12,010 nt of DNA from Candidatus Nanohalarchaeota archaeon (GTDB lineage Archaea; EX4484-52; B79-G9), in the NCBI GenBank assembly GCA_030635525.1, contig DAOVYR010000010.1, positions 1 to 12,010 of the forward strand. Reading direction: 5' to 3'. The notes beneath the pieces were generated by a model that ran no database searches, had not been told where the DNA came from, and saw only the letters and a list, made by a program, of their open reading frames with translations. Below are positions 6,740 to 12,010 of this stretch, in pieces (position 1 is the first letter of the stretch; every line of letters begins with the position of its first letter). Both the position numbers and the translations under genes were made by a program.

Positions 6740-7270
6740 CTTGACATTGAAATTCCGAAATTTCTCACAAAAATACAAATATAAATGCTCTTTTGGTGGG
6801 ATATATTGTTTTTCAGAAGAATAAGCATCTGCAATAGATTTGGACACAATTAAACCCTTCTGTTTCTCTGAATTCTCTCCATTCTGACTAAAGTCAATTA
6901 ATCCATAAGAGTTAAAAACCATGCTATCGATTTTTCTCAATTTCAGATCATCAATCTCATTTACTTCAAGTGGCACACATACCATTGAATCCTTGTAAAT
7001 GCGAAAATCAACATTAATAAAAGCAATCTGAGCATTGGTTCCTTTCACTTGAGTGTTATACTCTTCGACAAAATCGCGTAATATAGGTTCAAACTCAACA
7101 CGACAAAGATATTTAGAATCTAAAGAGATATCTCCTTCATATTCTTTGTAAATATACCTTATAACTGTTTCAACCGGATTTTCAATCACGGGTAAGACAT
7201 TATATTTGCGTCTCCCTCGACCCCCTCCAGAATATTTCTCATTAAAATAATTATGAAACACTTTAACCAA
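6707..7270 (-). CDS. Hypothetical protein of unusual composition, probable TTG start
   Basis: I do not recognise this protein. From TTG at 7270 it has 187 residues, begins LVKVFHNYFNEKYSGGGRGRRKYN, and has no signal peptide or clear membrane segment. It is a mixed alpha/beta-looking soluble chain with many acidic and aromatic residues. A TATA box at 7322-7329 on this strand, preceded by a purine-rich BRE-like GAAAGG, would start transcription near 7299, downstream of the ATG at 7309. The better start is therefore TTG 7270, which has SD-like GGTGG five bases before it. Starting at 7309 would give 200 residues. Lysine is about 14 AAA to 3 AAG, against about 2 to 11 in the other minus-strand gene, so its composition is foreign to this strand. 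Its last ten or so codons come from the antisense of the aminotransferase remnant. Acquired DNA is inferred. Confidence 0.62.
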   Translation of the reverse strand: MVKVFHNYFNEKYSGGGRGRRKYNVLPVIENPVETVIRYIYKEYEGDISLDSKYLCRVEFEPILRDFVEEYNTQVKGTNAQIAFINVDFRIYKDSMVCVPLEVNEIDDLKLRKIDSMVFNSYGLIDFSQNGENSEKQKGLIVSKSIADAYSSEKQYIPPKEHLYLYFCEKFRNFNVKSNFQDIINGL

Positions 7271-7320
7271 TTTATCCACCCAAATAGATATACAACGTAT
7301 AAGTAGCATAAGTAGGACAA

Positions 7321-7330
7321 ATATATAAAC
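7321..7330. promoter_or_regulatory. TATA element between divergent genes
   Basis: ATATATAAAC reads as a TATA box on both strands. On the minus strand it is TTTATATA with an upstream GAAAGG, well placed for the gene starting at 7270. On the plus strand it would start transcription near 7351 and give serA a leader of about 87 bases. A second plus-strand candidate, CAATAAAACC near 7365-7374, would shorten that leader. Use in both directions is inferred. Confidence 0.45.
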
Positions 7331-7437
7331 CTTTCTAATATGACAGCAAAAAACAAACCAAAAACAATAAAACCTTACCCCCACAACAACAATATCTACC
7401 CTACAAGAACACAAAAACCCACCAAAGGTGACTCATC

Positions 7438-9018
7438 ATGAAAATACTAGTAGCAGACAACATCTCCCAAACAGGCATAGACCGCCTCAAACAGCAAAAA
7501 GGCCTCCAGACAGACGTAAAACTAGGCCTAACAGAACAGGAATTAGTCCAGACAATCCCCACGTACGACGCGCTCGTCGTAAGAAGCGCAGTACAGGTCA
7601 CAAAACCCATCATAGATGCCGCCACCAACCTCAAAGTGATCGGCCGCGCAGGCGTCGGCGTCGACAACATCGACACAGAATACGCCACAAAAAAAGGCAT
7701 CATCGTCATGAACGCCCCCTTCGGAAACATCATCTCCGCAGCCGAACACACCATGGCCCTCATGCTCGCAACCGCAAGAAACATCTCGCAAGCTGACCGC
7801 AAACTAAAACAAAAACAATGGGACAGAAAAAGCTTCACAGGCACCGAACTCAACAGAAAGACCCTCGGCCTCATCGGCCTCGGCAAAGTCGGAAAAGAAG
7901 TCGCCACACGCGCAAAATCCTTCAACATGAACATCCTCGTCTACGACCCCTACATCTCAAAAGAAGCAGCAGACGAACTCGAAGTAACTCTCAAAGACCT
8001 CAACGACCTCCTGAAAGAATCAGACTTCATAACAGTCCACACCCCACTAATGCCCTCGACCCGCAACCTCATAGACGAAAAACAATTCAGCCTCATGAAA
8101 CCCAACGCAAGAATCATCAACTGCGCAAGAGGCGGCATAATAAACGAGCAAGCCCTCATAAACGCAATAAAACAAAAAAAAATACAAGGCGCAGCCCTCG
8201 ACGTCTACGAGCACGAACCCCCCCTCGAAAGCGGGCTACTAGACCACGAAAGCATCATCACCACCCCCCACCTCGGCGCATCCACAAAAGAAGCCCAGAC
8301 CAACGTCTCAACAGACATAGCAGACCAGCTCATAGAATACCAGAAAAACAAAAGAATCATAAACGCAATCAACATGCCCCAAATCCACCCGGACACACTC
8401 GCAAAAACAAGTCCCTACCTCAAACTCGCAGAAAACATTGGAACCATAGCAGCCCACATAGCCAACGGCCACATCAAAGGCTTAGAAATAACCTACGAAG
8501 GCGAAATAGCAGCACTTGACACAAGACACATCACACTATCCGCCATCAAAGGCCTCCTCTCCCCTTTCTGCGGCCCGACAGTCAACTACATAAACGCACC
8601 ATACCTCGCAAAAGAGCGCAAAATCGAAATAAAGGAAACAAAAATAGAGCCGACAAAAATCCTCCAAAACCAGATAACAATAACAACAACATCAGACAAA
8701 AACACCACAACCCAGATATCCGGCACCCTCATAAACAACACACCGCACATCACAAAAATAAACCAGTTCGAAATAGACATGATCCCTGAAGGCAACCTCC
8801 TCATAATCCCTCACAACGACATACAAGGCACAATCGCCAGCATAACAACAACACTCAGTCAAAACAACATAAACATCGCAAAAATGTGCGTAAGCCGCAC
8901 AGCACCAGGCAAATCCGCTCTCACAACACTAAACATCGACCACCACATCCCAAAAGCAGTAACAGACCAGATAATCCAAATAAAAGATGTCAAAAACGCG
9001 ACATTCATAAAAATATAA
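7438..9018 (+). CDS. serA: D-3-phosphoglycerate dehydrogenase
   Basis: This enzyme oxidises 3-phosphoglycerate to 3-phosphohydroxypyruvate with NAD+, the first step of the phosphorylated serine pathway. At 526 residues it is the long form. The N-terminal substrate-binding part holds VIGRAGVGVDNID (67-79). The NAD domain has GLGKVG (147-152). Catalytic residues are R231 in NCARGG, E260 in YEHEP and H278 in TPHLGAS. An intervening domain follows at about 315-445, and a C-terminal ACT domain at about 452-526 suggests feedback control by serine. The start has SD GGTGA at 7427-7431, six bases before the ATG; CACC (7420-7423) could form a small hairpin with GGTG (7427-7430). The class V aminotransferase at 1783-2850 is a candidate for the next step. 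The FKBP gene follows 52 bases downstream and may share the transcript. Confidence 0.96.
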   Translation: MKILVADNISQTGIDRLKQQKGLQTDVKLGLTEQELVQTIPTYDALVVRSAVQVTKPIIDAATNLKVIGRAGVGVDNIDTEYATKKGIIVMNAPFGNIISAAEHTMALMLATARNISQADRKLKQKQWDRKSFTGTELNRKTLGLIGLGKVGKEVATRAKSFNMNILVYDPYISKEAADELEVTLKDLNDLLKESDFITVHTPLMPSTRNLIDEKQFSLMKPNARIINCARGGIINEQALINAIKQKKIQGAALDVYEHEPPLESGLLDHESIITTPHLGASTKEAQTNVSTDIADQLIEYQKNKRIINAINMPQIHPDTLAKTSPYLKLAENIGTIAAHIANGHIKGLEITYEGEIAALDTRHITLSAIKGLLSPFCGPTVNYINAPYLAKERKIEIKETKIEPTKILQNQITITTTSDKNTTTQISGTLINNTPHITKINQFEIDMIPEGNLLIIPHNDIQGTIASITTTLSQNNINIAKMCVSRTAPGKSALTTLNIDHHIPKAVTDQIIQIKDVKNATFIKI

Positions 9019-9070
9019 AAATCAGGAAAATCATAATATACAACCCGCGCAATATAAAGACGGTGCTAAA

Positions 9071-10117
9071 ATGAAAAAAAGAACCAAAACAGGAACAAGT
9101 AAGACCAAAAAACAGAAATCACAAAACACAAAAAAGAAAACGCAAGACACAACAGCAAAAAAAGCAAAACAAAAAAAAGAGCATCCTCAAAGAAAAAAAG
9201 CACCCGAAAAACAAGCAGAAACCATAAACAAAACAAAACCCAGCCCAAAACTAATAATCACAGCAATCATAATAGCAGCAATTGCACTATACATGTTCCT
9301 GAATGTTCCTGACACCGACACACAAGACCTGACCAACGCAGTAAAAACAGGCGACACTGTCTACATAAAATTCACACAAAAACTAGAAGACGGCACAATC
9401 ATAGAGACAAACTACGAAACCCTCGCAAAAGAGGCAAACATAACAAAAGACAAATACCCCCCCCTGACATTCAAAATCGGTGAGGGTCTGGTACCAAGAG
9501 GCCTTGAAAACGCACTTATAGGCATGAAAACAGGCGACAAAAAAACAATCACGATAGAACCAAAAGAAGCCTACGGCGAACACATACCGGAACTTGTGGG
9601 AATCGCAGAAAGAATCCAGCACAAAGAAAGAAACATCACAGTAATAACCAAAGAAAGCCTGACAAGCAAAGAATTCCAGGAAATATTCCAAAAAAGAGTA
9701 GCAATACTCGGCGACACAGTATCCACATTCGCAAGCCCATGGAACTATACAATAACAAGCATCAAACCAGACAACATAACAATAAAAGCGCAGATCAAAA
9801 AAGGAGACACATACACCCTCCCCGACATGCAATTGTGGAACTCAACCGCAATCGAGATCAAAGAAAACGAAGCAATATTTCGCCAAAACCCAAAAGACGG
9901 CACAATAGTCCCCACACGACTTGGAAACGCAACAATCACAACATCAAAAGACTTATTCACACTAACCATAAACCCAAAAATAGGAGATATCTACTTCCTT
10001 GACAACATCCCTGCAAAAGTAACAAAACTCAACTCAACACACATAACCCTTGACGCCAACCACCCATTCGCAGGAAAAACAATAATATTCGACATAGAAC
10101 TTCTCCAGAAGACATAA
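9071..10117 (+). CDS. Membrane-anchored FKBP-type peptidyl-prolyl isomerase, SlyD-like, with a long insert
   Basis: This 348-residue protein should catalyse cis-trans isomerisation of proline bonds and assist folding outside the membrane. Residues 1-60 are a Lys/Arg-rich tail likely kept in the cytoplasm, and 61-78 form one membrane segment, so the rest faces outward. The FKBP core starts at about 93 (GDTVYIKFTQKLEDGTIIE), continues through IGEGLVPRGLENALIGMKTGD (136-156) and EAYGE (166-170), and ends with LDANHPFAGKTIIFDIEL (327-344). The flap insert between is about 150 residues, longer than in ordinary SlyD. It contains GDTVSTF...ITSIKPDNITI (214-238), which resembles GDIYFLD...VTKLNSTHITL (305-327), hinting at a duplicated insert. 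SD GGTG lies at 9062-9065. Its position 52 bases after serA suggests a shared transcript. Substrates may include exported proteins such as the protease at 4088-6538, but that is speculation. Confidence 0.87.
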   Translation: MKKRTKTGTSKTKKQKSQNTKKKTQDTTAKKAKQKKEHPQRKKAPEKQAETINKTKPSPKLIITAIIIAAIALYMFLNVPDTDTQDLTNAVKTGDTVYIKFTQKLEDGTIIETNYETLAKEANITKDKYPPLTFKIGEGLVPRGLENALIGMKTGDKKTITIEPKEAYGEHIPELVGIAERIQHKERNITVITKESLTSKEFQEIFQKRVAILGDTVSTFASPWNYTITSIKPDNITIKAQIKKGDTYTLPDMQLWNSTAIEIKENEAIFRQNPKDGTIVPTRLGNATITTSKDLFTLTINPKIGDIYFLDNIPAKVTKLNSTHITLDANHPFAGKTIIFDIELLQKT

Positions 10118-10189
10118 AACAAAACACAGTCACAAATTAGGCGGATAGAAACTTGATAAAAGACAAAGCAAAAAATAACACCTTGTACA

Positions 10190-10274
10190 CTCGAACGAAA
10201 CCACCCGTGACCTAAACCAAATTACAGAACAATGCATGTGTGCGCTTGAACGAAGTGAACAAGTGACCTAAACC
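10190..10274 (+). repeat. Two imperfect direct repeats in the convergent intergenic region
   Basis: The units at 10190-10218 and 10245-10274 share CGAACGAA or TGAACGAA at the left and GTGACCTAAACC at the right, with a variable middle. The second unit has a short internal inverted repeat, CTTG (10245-10248) with CAAG (10260-10263). No open frame runs through them. They may be remnants or a local duplication. Function unknown. Confidence 0.5.
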
Positions 10275-10339
10275 GTAGGTTTACGGTCGCTCTGATAGTC
10301 AACCTTTCTGAAGGTTGTCGCCAGCCTTTTACAAGGCTG
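10272..10339. terminator. Three tandem hairpins between convergent genes
   Basis: ACCGTA/TACGGT (10272-10287), CAACCTT/AAGGTTG (10300-10317) and CAGCCTT/AAGGCTG (10322-10339) are perfect stems of 6, 7 and 7 bp, each with a 4-base loop. The last two differ by a paired change (A-T versus G-C) in otherwise matching stems. They lie between the FKBP gene stop and the stop of the minus-strand gene, where transcription from both sides should end. A role as bidirectional end structures is inferred; the expected U-runs are weak. Confidence 0.5.
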
Positions 10340-10341
10340 CC

Positions 10342-10806
10342 TCAAAGATCCATTTCCTCAATAGTCATATCAGCAATAGTCTTCGGCTTCTCTGCACCAT
10401 CCCCATCCTCGGTCCCGGAACCGGAATCATGCAACACCTCATGCCCTACCTTAAAATCATCCTCATCAATGATATCAAACGTACTCCTGAAATCCCTTAT
10501 CAGCTTATCCATCCTAATGCGAACATTCTCAAGCTGCTCAACAACCTCTCTCTCCTCTTCCTCAAGCCTGTCAGCATAAGTATAAGGCCTCGACGCATTC
10601 ACAAAAGCATCCATACGGACAGTCTTATCAGACATAGCATCCATATCCGCTGCAATAGTCTCCGTCAAATCTCCGAGAAACTGGTTAGTAGCCATCTTCA
10701 CCTTGGAAGATATCATCTTATCCTTAATCACACACCTCAACTGCCTCGTAATCCTCGCAGTAGGGTAAGGAAACTTCTCAAGCTTTTCTTTTTTCGCCAT
10801 AACCAT
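10342..10806 (-). CDS. Probable histone-fold protein with a C-terminal coiled coil
   Basis: The chain is 154 residues from ATG 10806. Residues 12-75 fit a histone fold: a short first helix with ARITRQLR (17-24), loop KMISSKVK (30-37), a long central helix at about 38-58, loop SDKTVR (59-64) like the KTVK loop of archaeal histones, and a third helix ending in ASRPY (71-75). A charged region, DRLEEEEREVVEQLENVR and onward (79-110), is a likely coiled coil. The tail is acidic with Gly/Ser (115-154). Ordinary archaeal histones are about 65-70 residues, so the coiled coil and tail are extensions. DNA binding or chromatin bridging is inferred from the fold, not shown. Start choices are TTG 10812, ATG 10806 or ATG 10800. 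GATGGG (10818-10813) as SD favours 10806, and a TATA box at 10843-10850 would start the transcript near 10820. Codons end mostly in G or T. Confidence 0.62.
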   Translation of the reverse strand: MVMAKKEKLEKFPYPTARITRQLRCVIKDKMISSKVKMATNQFLGDLTETIAADMDAMSDKTVRMDAFVNASRPYTYADRLEEEEREVVEQLENVRIRMDKLIRDFRSTFDIIDEDDFKVGHEVLHDSGSGTEDGDGAEKPKTIADMTIEEMDL

Positions 10807-10842
10807 AATCAACCCATCAATACAGATACTTAGTCACATAAA

Positions 10843-10850
10843 CTTATATA
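10843..10850 (-). promoter_or_regulatory. TATA box for the histone-like gene
   Basis: On the minus strand this reads TATATAAG, and its centre is about 26 bases before position 10820. That gives a leader of roughly 15 bases with GATGGG before ATG 10806. Spacing supports the assignment. Confidence 0.6.
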
Positions 10851-10895
10851 CCTTTATAACAACACCCCAACGACCACCCAACACAATACCTTACT

Positions 10896-10903
10896 TTTTT
10901 AAA
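10896..10903 (+). promoter_or_regulatory. TATA box for tRNA-Asn
   Basis: TTTTTAAA is centred about 33 bases before the tRNA 5' end. Transcription would start near 10926, leaving a leader of about 7 bases. Assigned from spacing. Confidence 0.5.
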
Positions 10904-10932
10904 GTTATAGACTACATAATAAGATATTCTTT

Positions 10933-11035
10933 GCCCCGGTAGCTCAGCAGGTAGAGCGCATGGCTGTTAACCATGTCGTCGCAGGTTCGAGAAATCATGA
11001 ATCTTTTCATCGATTAGAAATTCCTGCCCGGGGCG
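10933..11035 (+). tRNA. tRNA-Asn (anticodon GUU) with a 30-base intron in the T-loop
   Basis: The acceptor stem GCCCCGG (10933-10939) pairs perfectly with CCGGGGC (11028-11034), and G11035 is the discriminator. The anticodon stem CATGG/CCATG encloses CTGTTAA, with GTT at 10966-10968. The T-stem GCAGG (10981-10985) and CCTGC (11023-11027) enclose 37 bases instead of 7. Removing 10992-11021 gives a normal TTCGAGT loop. No CCA is encoded; a T-run follows at 11037-11042. Software that does not expect T-loop introns may miss or misread this gene. Confidence 0.93.
10992..11021 (+). other. Non-canonical tRNA intron at position 59/60 with a BHB motif
   Basis: The precursor can fold as helix, bulge, helix, bulge, helix. 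The T-stem is followed by a 3-base bulge ATT (11020-11022) on the 3' side. A 4-bp central helix comes next, TTCG (10986-10989) with AGAA (11016-11019), its last pair being G-A. Then come a 3-base bulge AGA (10990-10992) on the 5' side and an inner stem, AATC/GATT (10993-10996 and 11012-11015), continuing as ATGAA/TTCAT with a TCTT loop. Cutting after the second base of each bulge, as archaeal splicing endonuclease does, removes exactly 30 bases. Confidence 0.85.
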
Positions 11036-11042
11036 CTTTTTT
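11036..11042 (+). terminator. T-run ending the tRNA-Asn transcript
   Basis: Six T residues at 11037-11042 directly follow the tRNA 3' end. A U-run alone is enough for intrinsic termination in archaea. Confidence 0.55.
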
Positions 11043-11073
11043 AATCAATAATTTTTTATTTCTGCAACCACAC

Positions 11074-11080
11074 AAATATA
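11074..11080 (+). promoter_or_regulatory. TATA box for the CoA fusion gene, leaderless start
   Basis: AAATATA is centred about 27-28 bases before ATG 11106, and no SD lies between them. Transcription should begin next to the start codon. Confidence 0.5.
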
Positions 11081-11105
11081 ACCTTCAGGCACAAAAATAA
11101 CACAT

Positions 11106-12010
11106 ATGCAAACACTCTACCTGACAAACAAACTGCGCAACCACCTGAAAATTCCAATAGGCACCCCCGTCACAGGCAAAGAACAGGACGTAAAACAGCA
11201 ATTCAAAGCCATCCTGGAAACAACACCCCACAAAAAACTAATAACAGTCGGCGACATCACCTCAAAACTCTTCGACGCAGACATAAAGATATTCGACGGA
11301 AGAATACTGAGAAACACGCCCGTACCAACCCCAACCCCGACACTGACCGCAAAAAACCCTCAAGCTGCCATAGACAAAGACATCTGGAACACCCTGAAAC
11401 AAGCACTAGCCAGCCCAAAAAAAGAAAAAATCCAGATAGACGGCGAAGAAGACCTCATCGTCCTCCCACTCATCATTCTCTCAGAACCAGACACAATAAT
11501 AGCCTACGGTCTCCCGCATGAAGGCATATCCTACGTGATCCCGGACAAAAAAACAAAAACAGAAGCAGAATCAATACTAAACCAGATGCGCACCCAAAAA
11601 TTCAAAAAAGTAGTTGTAGGCGGCACATTCGACCACCTCCACGACGGCCACAAATACCTGTTAAAAATGTCAAAATACTACGCAAAAAAAACATTAATAG
11701 GCCTCACATCAGAAACCATGGCAAAACAAAAGCCGCACCCTGAAAAAATCCAGCCCTACAAAAAAAGAAAAGAAAACATAGAAGACTACGCAAAAAAAAT
11801 CAACCTGAACTACGACATAACAGAAATAAACAACATCTACGGTCCCGCAGCAGGCGACGAGAAAGACCTTGAAGCTATAATGCTGACAGAAGAGACAATC
11901 AAAAACGGCATACTAATAAACAAAAAAAGAAAAGAAAACAACCTGAAAGAACTCGAATACATAATCCTCCCATACATACTAGGCGCAGACAAAACCAAAA
12001 TAGACAGCAC
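11106..12010 (+). CDS. Fusion of GTP-dependent dephospho-CoA kinase and phosphopantetheine adenylyltransferase, 3' end cut by the window
   Basis: An uninterrupted frame of 301 codons runs off the window. Residues 1-165 match the archaeal DUF359 family, the GTP-dependent dephospho-CoA kinases: LITVGDITSKL (45-55), the IFDGRILR segment (62-69), and the hallmark DGEEDL (112-117) followed by LPLIIL, then IAYGLPHEG (132-140). Residues 167-301 match the archaeal phosphopantetheine adenylyltransferase (CoaD-type nucleotidyltransferase), with VVVGGTFDHLHDGHK (169-183) carrying the nucleotide-binding HxGH (H179 to H182) and the family segment IYGPAAGDEKDLEAIMLTEET (244-264). The protein would make dephospho-CoA from phosphopantetheine and ATP, then phosphorylate it to CoA with GTP. 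The two domains are joined by a linker of only a few residues. The end of the second domain may lie just beyond the window. The start is set by the TATA spacing and by the onset of the DUF359 match. Confidence 0.92.
   Translation, partial: MQTLYLTNKLRNHLKIPIGTPVTGKEQDVKQQFKAILETTPHKKLITVGDITSKLFDADIKIFDGRILRNTPVPTPTPTLTAKNPQAAIDKDIWNTLKQALASPKKEKIQIDGEEDLIVLPLIILSEPDTIIAYGLPHEGISYVIPDKKTKTEAESILNQMRTQKFKKVVVGGTFDHLHDGHKYLLKMSKYYAKKTLIGLTSETMAKQKPHPEKIQPYKKRKENIEDYAKKINLNYDITEINNIYGPAAGDEKDLEAIMLTEETIKNGILINKKRKENNLKELEYIILPYILGADKTKIDS

Noticed and set aside
7271..7414. N-terminal extension of the minus-strand orphan, up to 235 residues
   Set aside because: The hydrophobic extension lies upstream of the TATA box at 7322-7329 or before the expected transcript start, so it should not be translated.
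7401..7934. Minus-strand frame of 177 codons opposite serA
   Set aside because: It is the antisense of a clear enzyme gene, with no promoter or SD of its own.
7818..8519. 233-codon frame inside serA
   Set aside because: It is mostly Arg, His, Pro and Lys, which is what the second frame of this codon use gives. serA is certain in the other frame.
10190..10274. CRISPR array from the repeated CGAACGAA...GTGACCTAAACC units
   Set aside because: There are only two imperfect copies with a variable middle, and no regular spacers or cas genes.

Overview
The window looks archaeal, probably from a small-genome lineage such as DPANN or a relative; that placement is only a guess. The evidence is an archaeal-type RNase P RNA followed by SecG/Sec61-beta, TATA boxes about 26 bases before leaderless start codons, Shine-Dalgarno (SD) sites of the GGTGA type on internal genes, an archaeal GTP-dependent dephospho-CoA kinase domain, a probable histone-fold protein, and a tRNA intron with a bulge-helix-bulge (BHB) motif.

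Layout. 1-327: RNase P RNA, cut at its 5' end by the window edge. 361-1332: secG, then an endonuclease IV-like gene read in the same frame after a TAG stop, apparently starting at ACG. 1471-1547: tRNA-Arg(UCU). 1591-1777: a structured RNA candidate with a kink-turn, then a hairpin covering the SD of a class V aminotransferase (1783-2850). 3000-3845: a short-chain dehydrogenase. 4088-6538: a large secreted papain-like protease with cysteine-rich modules. 6638-6739: the decayed 3' end of a second aminotransferase copy, overlapped by an unrecognised minus-strand gene (6707-7270) of unusual codon use. 7438-9018: serA. 9071-10117: a membrane-anchored FKBP-type prolyl isomerase. 10190-10339: hairpins and repeats between convergent genes. 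10342-10806 (minus): a probable histone-fold protein with a coiled coil. 10933-11035: tRNA-Asn interrupted in its T-loop. 11106 to the end: a fusion of dephospho-CoA kinase and phosphopantetheine adenylyltransferase, cut by the window edge.

Functions. SerA and the aminotransferase could supply two successive steps of phosphoserine synthesis, although they are about 4.6 kb apart. The CoA fusion would join the last two steps of CoA synthesis in one chain. SecG, the secreted protease and the FKBP protein all relate to protein export or extracytoplasmic folding. No defence system, CRISPR array or complete mobile element is visible, and no gene-free stretch exceeds 300 bases.

The plus strand is strongly A- and C-rich. 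Plus-strand genes prefer codons ending in A or C, and the minus-strand histone-like gene prefers codons ending in G or T. The most notable items are the T-loop tRNA intron, the CoA fusion, the RNA leader before the aminotransferase, the ACG start after secG, and the aminotransferase remnant beside an apparently foreign gene.
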